Of a stretch of 64,000 nucleotides of DNA, positions 46,405-57,432 are shown one piece after another. A program made the position numbers and the translations under genes. The DNA comes from Budorcas taxicolor (lineage: Eukaryota; Chordata; Mammalia; Artiodactyla; Bovidae): contig NC_068910.1 of assembly GCF_023091745.1 (NCBI RefSeq), forward strand, positions 95,174,170-95,238,169, in the 5' to 3' direction. Position 1 is the first letter of the stretch; each line of letters starts with the position of its first letter. The notes under the pieces are model-generated. The model had not been told where the DNA came from, did not search any database, and saw nothing but the letters and a program-made list of their open reading frames with translations.

Positions 46405-46600
46405 TATTGGTGGTGCTAAGTCATGTCTGACTCTTGAGACCCCATGGTCTCTAACCCACAAGGCTTTTCTGTCCACAGGATTTCTTAGGCAAGAGTACTA
46501 GAGTGGGTTGCCATTTCCTTCTCCAGGGGATCTTTCCAACCCCAGGGATGGAACCTGCATTTCCTATATAGCAGGTGGATTCTTTACTGCTGAGCCACCC
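46405..46600 (-). mobile_element. Bov-tA SINE
   Basis: Antisense: GTGGTGCTAAGTCATGTCTG, TAACCCACAAGGCTTTTCTG, AGTGGGTTGCCATTTCCTTC, AACCCCAGGGATGGAACCTG, TTCTTTACTGCTGAGCCACC. Diverged; it lies at the left edge of the large nested repeat block. Confidence 0.9.
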
Positions 46601-46940
46601 TATATGCTATAAACTACACTAAATATTGGGAATGCAGCTTATGTTTGGTGATGGAAGAGTCCAGACACATGTAAATATTTTTGCTGTGAAGATAATGAAC
46701 TGGAAAAGAAGTATAGAATGTGAAATGGTGTAGAAAGGTAGATATTATTTTAAAGAGAGTTGTCAGGAAAGGCCTTTCAGTTAAGTTTATATTAGAATAG
46801 AAATATGAAAGAAGGTCAAGGTGCAGAGTATAGAAAACTGTGGGAAAAGAGTTAAAAGCAGATAGAACCATATGTGAAAAGGCCCTGAGACAAAAGCATG
46901 CTAGATGTGTTAAAATAATAGCTAGCATTACTGAACCAAA

Positions 46941-47255
46941 GGGTTTCCCTGATAGCTCAGTTGGTAAAGAATCTGTGTGCAATGCAGGAGACCCCAGCTC
47001 AATTCCTGGGTATGGAAGATCCTCTGGGGAAGGGATCAGCTACCCACTCCAGTATTCTTGAGCTTCCCTTGTGGCTCAGCTGGTAAAGAATCTCCTGCAA
47101 TGTGGGAGACCTGGGTTCAATTCCTGAGTTGGGAAGATCCCCTGGAGAAGGGAAAGGCTACCCATCCAGTATTCTGGCCTGGAGAATTCCATGGACTGTA
47201 TAGTCCATGGGGTCTCAAACAGTCAGACATGACTGAGCAACTTTCCCTTCATTTC
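46941..47255 (+). mobile_element. Double-headed Bov-tA SINE
   Basis: First head GGGTTTCCCTGATAGCTCAG, second head from about 47060 (GAGCTTCCCTTGTGGCTCAG), then one Bov-A body ending GACATGACTGAGCAACTTTC. A perfect 11-bp TSD ACTGAACCAAA (46930-46940 and 47256-47266). Same architecture as 18339-18671. Confidence 0.94.
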
Positions 47256-47294
47256 ACTGAACCAAACCATTGTCTTCTCACAGTAAAATCAATA

Positions 47295-47760
47295 TACTGA
47301 TATGAGGTTTGGGTTAAGGAAAGTGTAGCATTTATTGGAGGGTGCCAAGCAAGTAGTGCAGGCAACTAGTGCTTAAAAGACCCAAATTGCCCAATGGCTT
47401 TCAGGGAAAAGTTTCTAAAGATGAGGTGAGAGGGGTTGTGTGTGATCCGCCTATGGACATTCTTCTGATTAATCAGTGGTGAGGTAATTGGGAATCAAAA
47501 TCATCAACCTTCTAGTTCAATCCAGAGTGAGGGTCTACCTGCTGTGGGCAGCATAGAGTTAACTTGTTACCAGGTGGGGGTTTCAGTATCTACTGAATAG
47601 CTCAGATGATTTGGCTCAGAAGATTATCTGTGGCCCTTGAGGAGGATATGAAGGTCCTTGACTTTGCTTAGTGACTGGACTATCACTTTGTCTTGCTTAA
47701 CTCTTTTCCTTTATTTCTGCATTTTCTCCCTTCTCTAATTAAAAGCATTTTTGGGAACTT
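47295..47760 (-). mobile_element. Probable ruminant/cetartiodactyl LTR
   Basis: On the minus strand it would end shortly after an AATAAA (TTTATT at 47331-47336), like the LTR at 48191. Recognised stretches: TTTATTGGAGGGTGCCAAGC, GACCCAAATTGCCCAATGGC, CAGTTAACTT-like GAGTTAACTTGTTACC, GTGGGGGTTTCAGTATCTAC-like GGGGGTTTCAGTATCTACTG, GACTTTGCTTAGTGACTGGA. The right edge is uncertain and may extend to about 47960. Confidence 0.5.
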
Positions 47761-48151
47761 GGAAAAACCTAGGAAGCTAATGTTTTTCTATAAACAAGAG
47801 ATAGGCAGAGAGCATGGAGGGATCTGTCCTTGGAAGGCCCTGTAGGATCCTTCTTGGTTACACTAGGAATCCATTGTGGTTTGTATAAGGAGAGGAGGGA
47901 GTCCTGGAAGAAGTCTAGGCCAGAGAAGTAGATCTGGGAAAGATTAAACACACCAGCAATTCAAAGGAATAAATTACATATTTTATTCTGAGTGAGATGG
48001 GAAATACTTGCACCCTCTTGAGCTGAAAAGTGCTGTATTAAAATTTGTTTTGAAAGAATAAATGTTGATATTGTGTGGTGAGTAATATAGAGTTCCAGAA
48101 AAACAGAAGCAGCAGGCACCATTGCAACAGATGGGTAGGAGATAATAGTAT

Positions 48152-48920
48152 CTGTATTAGTTTGCTAGGGCTGCTATAACAAATTACCATTGTCTCACTG
48201 TTTCACACTGCTTGGTGAACCCAGGGTAGGCAGGGTGGTAGGCAGGAAAGCTGGAAGAAAACTTGAGGTGATGTAGGAACTGTAGATATGTTTATTCTTT
48301 CCATGTAACCGTCAAAAGGGCTTCCTCAGGTGGGTCTTATATACTTGTACAGAAAAAAAGTGGTCATGGCCAAGCAAGTATAATGTGAAGTGCATGCACA
48401 GTGGTATGTATAAGTGATCTCAGCTATTACATAACTATGCAAAGTCATTGTTTACATATTGTGGGCTGATTGATAGGATGTGAGAGCATGGGGCAAGACA
48501 GCCTTGCTGGCACCATTTAGCCACATGCTATTTTCCCCACAACAATAGATTGGTTAGTTTGTATGACAAAAATTTATTTTCTCACAGTTTCAGAGGATAG
48601 ATGTCTAAAATTAAAGTGTTGTCAGGTCTGGTTTCCTCTGAAGTCCTTCCCTTGGCTTGCAGATGGCTGCTTTCTAGCTGTGTCTTCCCAAGGATTTTCC
48701 TTTGTGCTCATACATCCCTGGTGTCTCTTTGTGTGTTTTATCTTCTTTTCTTATAAGGGCACCAGTCCAAATGAATTATGGCCCAGACTAATGGTCTCAA
48801 TCTAATTTTGTAAAATCTTTAAAGGCCCTATTCCCAAATAGAGTCATATTCTGAAGTACTTGGGGTTGGGGCTTCAACATAGGAATTTGGAGAGGACAGA
48901 GTGCAACCCATAAAAGTACT
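48152..48920 (-). mobile_element. MLT1 LTR split by another LTR
   Basis: Antisense MLT1: TTAGTTTGCTAGGGCTGCTA TAACAAATTACC at 48158-48189, then after the insertion AATTTATTTTCTCACAGTTT, CTTGGCTTGCAGATGGCTGC, TTATAAGGGCACCAGTCC, AAAGGCCCTATTCCCAAATA GAGTCATATTC, GGGGCTTCAACATAGGAATT. Removing 48191-48541 plus one TSD copy restores a continuous LTR. Confidence 0.88.
48191..48541 (-). mobile_element. Solo ERV LTR (class II-like)
   Basis: A 351-bp LTR on the minus strand. It begins TGTGGGGAAAATAGCATGTG and ends GTGAGACA, so it has the retroviral TG...CA ends. In that orientation a TATA-like box (AAGTATATAAGACC, about 48338-48351) lies upstream of an AATAAA (TTTATT at about 48289-48294 on plus). 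Flanks are ACCAT (48186-48190) and ACAAT (48542-48546), a 5-bp TSD with one mismatch. There is no internal retroviral sequence, so this is a recombined solo LTR inside MLT1. Confidence 0.8.
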
Positions 48921-49235
48921 GTAGACTCAGGAGGTGGTAGTGGAAAAGATGAATAGTCAGATCTAAGAAAAATATTAGAGCAAATAAAAGATTTACTGAC
49001 TAAATGGGTATTCAGTGTCAAAGACATATGTGATGTTTTTGATCCAAGAACTAAAAAATGAAATTGCTAACAATTGGGATGTGGCAGAACAGGAAGGAGT
49101 AAGTTTGCAATCTGAGTGGGGTAGCAAGAATTTAATTATTATGATATAAAATTTGAAATGCCCTCTAGATATCCAAGTGAAGATGTTAACCAGACAACAA
49201 AATACACAAGATGCCTTAGAAATATCCTTATTAGA

Positions 49236-49604
49236 GACTGTGAAATGTTATGAGCCCAGCTGTGATGGGATTCTAGCCTGGGAGCTGGTGTAGGTGAGAG
49301 CAGAGTAAGTGTAGGCCAAGGAATTCAATGAATTCACTATACACACCACAGTTTTTTCTTTCCTAGAGCCTAATAGAACAATCTATATTTTTATCACCTT
49401 TTTTCCCATTTTCCTGAAAAGATGATGAATACAAAATAAAACAAAAAACAACATATTATTATCTGCAGCAATATCTTATTTATATTTCTGCCAAATATTG
49501 CTTCCTTTCTGCATAGTTTTTATTTTTACCTTGAAATTTAATTTTTAATCGTTCATTCAACTTCTTGCTATCACAATAAATAATGTGTTAAGCCCTTTCT
49601 ATGT
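49236..49604. other. No recognisable gene or repeat
   Basis: No named element; AT content rises again. Confidence 0.5.
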
Positions 49605-49982
49605 GTTCAGTTCAGTTGCTCAGTCATGTCTGGCTGTTTGTGACCCCATGAATAGCAGCGTGCCAGGCCTCCCTGTCCATCACGAACTCTCGGAGTTCAC
49701 CCAAACTCATGTCCATTGAGTCGGTGATGCCACTCAACCATCTCATCCTCTGTTGTCCCCTTCTCATCCTGCCCTCAATCTTTCCCAACATCACGATCTT
49801 TTCAAATGAGTCAGCTCTTCACATCATGTGGCCAAAGTATTGGAGTTTCAGCTTCAACATTAGTCCTTCCAATGAACACTCAGGACTGATCTCCTTTAGG
49901 ATGGACTGGTTGGATCTCCTTGCAGTCCAAGGGACTCTCAAGAGTCTTCTCCAACACCACAGTTCAAAAGCATCAATTATTT
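49605..49982 (-). mobile_element. BovB LINE 3' end, 5'-truncated
   Basis: The plus strand runs GTTCAGTTCAGTTGCTCAGT, GCCAGGCCTCCCTGTCCATC, GATCTCCTTTAGGATGGACT to AGTTCAAAAGCATCAATT. The 91-codon plus-strand frame is antisense. No clear TSD. Confidence 0.95.
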
Positions 49983-52183
49983 AGACACTTATAAATGCTA
50001 GCAGGACAAGGGTTGCAGATACCAATAAGAAGGCAGATTTTTCAGAAATTGTGAAAAAGAACCCCTGAACATGCTAGAAAGGAAGAAAAGGATACAGAGC
50101 ATGGAGGCATTATGCTTTCTAGAAAAGCAATCAAAAACAGGAACAAACACATACATATATAAAGACAAACCACAGAATTATAAATAGATATACACAAATC
50201 CATCTATACTGGGATGGAAGGATATTTAACAGAAGGACAAAGGGGAAAAAAAAAAAAACACAACCCTGTACATACTACGTTTTCAGAATAAATACCTTGT
50301 GTAAACTGTTTGGGTTATTTTTTTTTTTTTGGAAAGAAAAGGAAATATGTTTTTGAATCTCTTGTTATGTAAGTGCCTACATAAGAGTTTCAATTTTCCC
50401 TCTTGGCCTACAAACCTAAAGAGTTTACTGCTTGGGCCTTTACTGAATATGTTTGCTGACTTTTGGTTTAGGGTTTTTCAGTATTTTTATATGACATATT
50501 ACAGTAGTTGTTATTCAGTTTTCTCCAGATCAAATAAATTAGCTTTCTCACTATCCAAAAGTATTTAAACTATCATTCATTAGCATGTAGTTTTCAACAC
50601 ACCAAAAGAAATATTGGTTAGTTTTACTTTGCAAGCAAACTAGAAATTGATTAATGAATAGATTTCTCAAATATAGTCTTAATATTTCCTGAATATTGAT
50701 TTATGAGATGGTAGGATTAAATCCTATAATTAGCTGAGTTACACCTGTCATACATTACTGGATCTCTTCATGTTAACGGTTGAAAGAAAATCAAGCATGT
50801 CCTAGAACTGTCAACATAAAAAGTTTCACCCTACAGATCTTTTTGATTTTTATTTTGTTCTCTATGGGAAAGTAGATATCTTGACAAAAAGTAGATACCT
50901 TCTTTGGCATGGCACCAATGAATTGAAAATTTTTTCTGACCATTGGTAAATTAGGTAATATTAGTGTAATTCCTTGCATATTTTAAGTCAGTCAGTGTTG
51001 GAAGATGCAGCTTGGTGGGATTTGATAACCGTTTAGAATATTTCAACATGCACATAAAATGTGATATTTCCTTTGTGTACTTCCACTCTACATAGAGTGT
51101 TTTAAAAATACAACTACTATAGCATTTAGCAGATACTAATGTATATATTGTAAATATTTTTTCAGATATATCACTCTCTGTAGGATGCCAATTCACAGCA
51201 GTTTTCTTGTCTGTGCTTTAAAAAGGCCAACATTTTGTGATGTAGGTCTTGGTTCTAACACTTGCTTTTTCTTGAAAATAAATTCTCCTTTAACATTAAT
51301 TTCAAATGTCCTGTGTTTTATGCATCTTAAAAGTTCATTTGAAGTTAGCACACCCTGTGCTTTGAAACAATTGTATGTGGGCAGAAATAATATGCTAGAG
51401 GCTGCCATTGATCATATCCATTGCTACTTATATTCCAGCTTCATTGTAAGAGGAGCTCAGGATCAAATTACTGTATGTCAGTGGGCATATTGTAAGGAAA
51501 AATTAACACTAAAGCTGTAGTTCTTTGTGATACTATAAAATGTCTTGGTTTCCCTTTTCCCACTTTTATCTATTTATATTTTCTGTGTTTAGTAAATTTA
51601 ATGCTTGAATATACATTCTGATGCCATTTTATAGCATCAAACACCTTTTATCTTTTACCTGATTCACCCATTAGAAATACTTTTCTTTTCACAAGAGATC
51701 ATAGCTGTTTAGGACAGTTCTGGATTGTGTACTACTACTACTAAAGAAATAGGAGAAAGAACCAAAGTACTCAGATAATTTTTATACTTTTTATGAGGTT
51801 GCCATTTTCAGTATTACATCAGTCAAGCATACTAAAGCACCAGAAGTCTCTGGGGACAGGTAGAGATGGTCGATCATTGCATTAAAGATAAGAAATCATC
51901 TACATGCATATAGTACATACACAAATAAAATTCTAAAATTTGTAAAGCCTTCATTTGGAAAAAAGTTTTGTATTTGGAGGAGTATGCAACTTGTGACCAT
52001 AAACAAAAACATTCAAGTGTCATCAGGCCTTATCTGAAGCTTTATTCCTTTTTCCTATAGCAGCAAATGAAAGTCAAGTTAAGGGAACATAATTCAAGGG
52101 AACCCATAACAGATGTTCTTTTCCACTTATATTTGATCACCATATGACATAAGGCTACTTACACATCAGGCTCCGTTTAGATG
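49983..52183. other. No recognisable gene or repeat
   Basis: AT-rich stretch with an A13 tract near 50248-50260 and a T13 tract near 50318-50330. Overlapping frames on opposite strands at 51185-51520 (111 codons, plus) and 51193-51408 (71 codons, minus) have no recognised domain. Confidence 0.45.
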
Positions 52184-52939
52184 ATGTCATCAGTTTAGTT
52201 TAGTTCAGTCACTCAGCTGTGTCCAACACTTTGTGACCATGTGGATGACAGCAAGCCAGGCTTCCCTGTCCTTCACCAACTCCTGGAGCTTGCTCAAATT
52301 CATGTCCATTGAGTGGGTGATGCCATTCAACCATCTCATCCTCTGTCATCTCCTTCTCTTCCTGCCTTCAAACTTTCCCAGAATCAGAGTCTTTTCCATT
52401 GAGTCAGTTCTTTGCATCAGGTGGCCAGAGTATTGGAGCTTCAGGATCAGTCCTTTCAATGAATATTCAAGATTGATTTCCTTTAGGATGGAATGGTTTC
52501 ATCTCTTGTAGTCCAAGGGACTCTTAAGAGTCTACTCCAACACCACAGTTGGAAAGCTTCAATTTTTTGGCACTCAGCTTTCTGTATGGTCCAACTCTAA
52601 CATCCATACATGACTACTGGAAAAAAGCATAGCTTTGACTAGACAGACTTTTGTCGGCAAAGTAATGTCTCTGCTTTTTCATATGCTATCTAGGTTGGTC
52701 ATAGCTTTTCTTTCAAGGAGTAAGGGTCTTTTAATTTCATGGCTGCAGTCACCATCTGCAGTGATTTTCAAGTCCAAGAAAATAGTCTCTCACAGTTTCC
52801 ATTGCTTCCCCAGATATTTGCCATGATTTGATGGGACCAGAGGTCATGATCTTAGTTTTTTTTAATGTTGACTTGTAAACCAGCTTTTTCACTCTCCTCT
52901 TTCATTTCATCAAGAGGCTCTTAAGTTCACCTTTGATTT

Positions 52940-54160
52940 CTGCCATAAAGGTGGTGATATCTGAATATCAGAGATTATTGCTGTTTCTCCAGGCAATCTT
53001 GATTTAAGCTTGTGCTTTATCCAACCCAGCATTTCACATAATGTACTCTTCATAGAAGTTAAATAAGCAAGGTGACAATATGAAGCCTTCACATAATTGT
53101 TTCCCAGTTTGGATCAAGTCTATTGCTTCATATCTGGTTCTCACTGTTGCTTCTTGATCTGGATACAGATTTCTCAGGAGGCAGGTCAGGTGGTCTGGTA
53201 TTCCCATCTTTTGAAGAATTTTCCACAGTTTGTTGTGATCATCGCAGTCAAAAGCTTTGGCGTAGTCAACAAAGCAGATTCTTTTTTGGAACTCCCTTGC
53301 TTTTTCTATGATCCAAAAGACGTCGGCAATTTGACCTCTGGTTCCTCTGCCTTTTCTAAATCCAGCTTGAACATCTGGAATTTCACAGTTCACGTACTGT
53401 TGAAGCCTGGCTTAGAGAATTTTGAGTATGACTTTGCTAGCATTTGAGATGAGCACCATTGTGCAGTAGTTTGAACGTTCTTTGGCATTGCCTTTCTTTG
53501 GTATCGAAATGAAATCTGACCTTTTCCCATCCTGTGGCCACTGCTGAATGTCCCACATTTGCTGGCATAATGAGTGCAGCACTTTCACAGCATCATCTTT
53601 TAGGATTTGAGCTAGCTCAACTGAAATTCCACCACCTCCATTAGCTTTGTTCATTGTGATGCTTAACAAGGCCCACTGACTTCTCATTCCAGTATGTCTG
53701 GCTCTAGGAGAGTGACCACATCATTGTGGTTTTCTGTTCTTTTTTGTATAGCTCTTCTGTGTATTCTTGCCACTTCTTTATATCGTCTGCCTCTGTTAGT
53801 TCTTTACCGTTTATGTCCTTCATTGTGCCCATCTCTGCATGAAATATTTCCTGGGTATCTCACATTTTCTTGAAGATATATTTAGTCTTTCCCATTCTAT
53901 TGCTTTCCTCTATTTCTTTTTATCATTCACTTAAGAAAGCTTTCTTATCTCTCCTTGCAATTCTTTGGAACTTTGCATCCAGATGGGTATATCTTTCCTT
54001 TGATCCTTGGCATATCACTTCAATTACTTTCTTGGCTATTTGCAAGGCCTCCTCAGACAACCATTTTGCCTTTATACATTTATTTTTCTTGGGTATGGTC
54101 TTGATCACAGCCTCCCGTACAACGTCACAAATGTCTTTCCATAGTTTTTCAGGCACTCTA
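52940..54160 (-). pseudogene. BovB reverse transcriptase remnant
   Basis: Three open pieces of the RTE-type reverse transcriptase lie in order on the minus strand. 53923-54156 is the linker before the RT (AKWLSEEALQIAKKV). 53412-53687 holds the RT entry region (NANGGGGISVELAQILKD, SIPKKGNAKERSNYC). 53034-53393 is the best preserved and carries DVQAGFRKGRGTRGQIAD, the first catalytic Asp region FVDYAKAFDCDDHNKLW, and ILSPCLFNFYEEYIM. Further on (about 52951-52972), the YADD catalytic box reads YSDI and is preceded by a stop, so the enzyme is dead. The family is known from RTE LINEs, and the motif readings are direct translations. Confidence 0.93.
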
Positions 54161-54239
54161 TCAGATCTAATCCCTTGAACAAATTTGTCCTTTTCACTGT
54201 ATAATAATAAGGGATTTCATTTAGGTCATACCTGACTGG

Positions 54240-54990
54240 CCTAGTGGTTTTCCCTTCTTTATTCAATTTAAGTCTGAATTTGGCAATAAGAAGTTCATGA
54301 CTTGAGCCCCAGTCAACTCCCGGTCTTGTTATTACTGACTATATAGTGTTTCTCCATCTTCAGCTGCAAAAAATATAATCAATCTGATTTTGGTATTGAC
54401 CATCTGGTGATGTCCATGTGTAGAGTCTTCTTTTGTGTTGTTGAAAGAGGGTGTTTGCTATGACCAATGCATTCTCTTGGCAAAACTGTTAGCCTTTGCC
54501 CTGCTTCATTTTGTACTTCAAGGACAAACTTACCTATTACTCCAGGTATGTCTTGAATTCCTACCTGTGCATTCTAGTTCCCTGTCATGAAAAGAACATC
54601 TGTTTTTGATGTTAGTTCCAGAAAATCTTGTAGGTCATCATAGACCCATTCAAATTCAGCTTCTTCAGCATTATTGTTGGGGCATTGACTTGGATTAATC
54701 CGATATTGAATGACTTGCCTTGGAAATGAACAGAGATCATTCTGTCATTTTTGAAACTGCACCCAAGTACCGCATTTCAAACTCTTTTGTTGACTATGAG
54801 GGCTACTTCATTTCTTTGAAGGGATTCTTGCCCACAATGGTAGATTTAATGGTCATCTGATTTAAATTCACCCATTCCAGTTGGTTTTAGTTCACTAATT
54901 CCTAAAATGTTGATGTTCACTCTTTCCGTCTCCTGTTTGACCACTTCCAATTTACCTTGATTCATGGAACTAACTGTCCAGGTTCCTATG
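54240..54990 (-). pseudogene. BovB endonuclease remnant
   Basis: Upstream of the RT on the minus strand lies the AP-type endonuclease domain, which nicks target DNA for target-primed reverse transcription. It is readable only in pieces. The C-terminal Ser-Asp-His box reads GVDWGSSHELL (about 54281-54315), so the Asp is replaced by Ser. Other recognisable stretches are the complement of GATTTTGGTATTGACCATCT and of CAGCATTATTGTTGGGGCAT. No long frame remains. Confidence 0.82.
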
Positions 54991-55151
54991 CAATATTACT
55001 CTTTACAGCATTGGACTTTTATCACTGTCACCTCCATAACCGGATGTTGCTTTCTTTTTGGCTCCATCTCTTCCTTCTTTCTGTAGTTAATGTCATAAGT
55101 TTGTCAAATTAACTAAATGATTTTTCAAAATCTCAGTGTCAGATAAACTGA

Positions 55152-55362
55152 TTGTGTGTGTATGTTAATTGCTAAGTCATGTCCGACTCTTTGTGACCCT
55201 ATGGACTTTTGCCCACCAGGCTCCTCTGTCCATGGGATTCTCCAGATAAGAAATTAGAGTGGGTTGCCACTCCCTCCTTCAGGGGATCTTCCTGATTCAG
55301 GGATCATACCCTTGTCTGCATCGCAGGGAGATTATTTACCACTGAGCCCCCTGGGAAGTCCT
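55152..55362 (-). mobile_element. Bov-tA SINE
   Basis: Antisense: GCTAAGTCATGTCCGACTCT, GCCCACCAGGCTCCTCTGTC, GAGTGGGTTGCCACTCCCTC, CTTCCTGATTCAGGGATCAT, TACCACTGAGCCCCCTGGGA. Inserted 50 bp to the right of the large BovB. Confidence 0.93.
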
Positions 55363-57192
55363 GTTTGACTGGAGGGACATATAAAACTATGCACTTAAAT
55401 TCTAGTATCAAATAGACAATAGACTCCTATTATAAAATGTTTACTTATCATCACTTATATTTTTAACTCTGTGTATAATTAACTATAAATCCGAGTAACT
55501 CTGACCTTTCACACAGCCCTTAAAGCAGTTTGCATCTTCATCCTTTCCCCTATTTAGATAGCATTGCTATTTTTAAGTTTGTGAATTGTCCTAGGCAAGA
55601 AATATTGAAGAAAAGCATTTGTGTTTATAATTAGAAATTATATGAATAAGCAACACTAATATGAGAAGATTTATTTGACAGAAGTGCATGAATTAGTTAG
55701 ATATTGTTGAAAAGTAAGGCCAAATATATGAATCCTTGTACAAGGAGAAAAAAAAAAAAAAAAACCCTTATAAGTAAAACTTGTAACATGCCAATTTGGC
55801 TTTTAATATGATTAATAAAAATGAATTCTTTTTGCTTACTTGGCAAAAGGAATACTACCTATTCAAGAGTCTTTTAAGGTCACCAGTATCTTGCTTTCCT
55901 CAAGCAATAATGTAAATAAATCAAACGTGGAAAGACAAGTGAACCACGGAAAAAATCCAACTCTAAACATAGGCATATGGACATTCCCTGGCAATTTAAT
56001 AAAGTGCACACCTCCATAAAGGACTTGGAAACCCAGGATCACTTAGGTAGTAGTAATTAATTGAAGTGATGAAAGCCAAGTTTTCTATTTTGGATCTGTT
56101 ATGTGGCCACACATATTTCTGCTGAATCTACAGTTGGAATCATGGGATTAAAATTTGGTTGCTGCAAGAAAGAATACAATTAAGAGTTAAACATTAGCAA
56201 GTTTAAGAATCAGGGGTGGCTATTTGGGGACTGAGTATTTTCTTTTTTTAGAATCTACATTCTCCTTTCTCATATTCAGAATTGATTGAGAAAAAATAGA
56301 GATTGAGAGAGAGAGAGGGAGAGAGAGACAGAGGGAAGTTACAGAGATTTAGACAGCCAAAAATAATGCCTAGAGATTGTAAAGAGAATCTCTGGAAAGC
56401 ACAGAAATACATACATTACCACCCTCATATATTCCACAGTTTTTAGACTTACTGACATATTTTATATAATACCTTGAGATCATCGAAGCAAAGGTGTTGC
56501 AAAAATGCAAAACGAAAGATCTCAGTGGAAAAAAAGAAAAATGTGGGTTAGTTCATACAGAAAGAAAATATTGCTCTATAATCGTTAAAAGTTTTGGTTT
56601 TCTTAGAGTTGGGAAGTTAGTGAAAGAAATAAATTGCAACACAAAGCAGAAAGTGCTCAAAATCTTTCAAGATTCTTATTACTTTCCTTCTCTCAGCCAC
56701 TCATCCTTGGCAAGTCAAGGTAAGTACGTTCTATTATATAAACGTATGTAAGAAAGTGGAGAAAAAGACAGTACAATTTCATTGAGAGTATCTCAATACT
56801 TACGTTAGGAGATCTGCAGTCTCTCTTAAATGCAGTATTTTCTAACATTTGCTACGGAAATTTAACACATCCTACTACTTTCTTCCCATGCTTTTTACAT
56901 TGCAAGGATTTTAAATAGGCTTATTCTGTCCCTCAATTACTTTACTTACATAAGGCATACTGTGATTAGTAAACTCTTTGTTAAGCAACTTAATCTGGTT
57001 AAAGGGTTTAAAATGTTATTTTAAGAGGTCAGGATGCATAGATTAGGAGCTTCATGCATCAGATGTGTTGGCCCCAGAGATACTGTTTCATCTTAACCAT
57101 TGTCAGGAGTGGGCAGGTGATGAGAACAAACAGTTGGCATACTGCTCCTATATTCTGAGCAAAAGAGAAGACATTGGATTTAACATCTTCAG
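55363..57192. other. No recognised gene; GA-rich microsatellite inside
   Basis: Contains an A18 tract near 55749 and a GAGAGAGAGAGGGAGAGAGA run at about 56296-56337. The 85-codon frame at 56494-56751 has no family I recognise; an AAG|GTAAGTA donor-like string lies at 56717-56726 within it. Confidence 0.45.
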
Positions 57193-57200
57193 AATCACTT

Positions 57201-57424
57201 CAGTGGGCTTCCCAGGAGGTGTAGTGGTAAAGAATCTGCCTGCCATTGCAGGAGATGCAAGAGACTGGTTCAGTCCCTGGGTCAGGAAAATCCCCAGGAG
57301 TTGGAGATGGTAACCCACTCCAGTATTTTTGCCTGGTCAATTTCAGGGACAGCATATGCTGTTGGGCTACAGTCCATGGTGTCACAAAAAGTCAGACACA
57401 ACTGAGTGACTAAACACACACACA
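57201..57424 (+). mobile_element. Bov-tA SINE
   Basis: GGGCTTCCCAGGAGGTGTAG, TCAGTCCCTGGGTCAGGAAA, GGTAACCCACTCCAGTATTT, AAAAGTCAGACACAACTGAG, TGACTAAACACACACAC. TSD AATCACTT (57193-57200 and 57425-57432) is a perfect 8 bp; four extra bases (CAGT) precede the SINE head. Confidence 0.93.
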
Positions 57425-57432
57425 AATCACTT

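Larger units (their letters stand above)
46601..49235 (+). mobile_element. Ancient repeat broken by four insertions
   Basis: Segments of one old mammalian repeat read in order on the plus strand: 46601-46929 (AGAGTTGTCAGGAAAGGCCT, AAAAGGCCCTGAGACAAAAG CATGCT), about 47966-48150 (TTTTATTCTGAGTGAGATGG) and 48925-49235 (GAGGTGGTAGTGGAAAAGAT, TTTGAAATGCCCTCTAGATA TCCAAGTG). Younger elements occupy the gaps. The order and orientation match a single consensus I remember but cannot name. No frame survives. Confidence 0.5.
52197..55089 (-). mobile_element. BovB LINE, longest copy, defective
   Basis: A 2.9-kb BovB on the minus strand, from its 3' tail (TTTAGTTCAGTCACTCAGCT at the left) back past the endonuclease region to about CTGTAGTTA at the right. 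The full element is about 3.2 kb, so only the 5' end is short. TSD ATGTCATCAGTTT (52184-52196) and ATGTCATAAGTTT (55090-55102), 12 of 13. Many stops and frameshifts; both enzymatic domains have lost key residues (see the pseudogene entries). Confidence 0.95.

Noticed and set aside
53097..53447. 116-codon plus-strand frame
   Set aside because: Antisense of the BovB reverse transcriptase; the sense frame on the minus strand carries the recognisable RT motifs.
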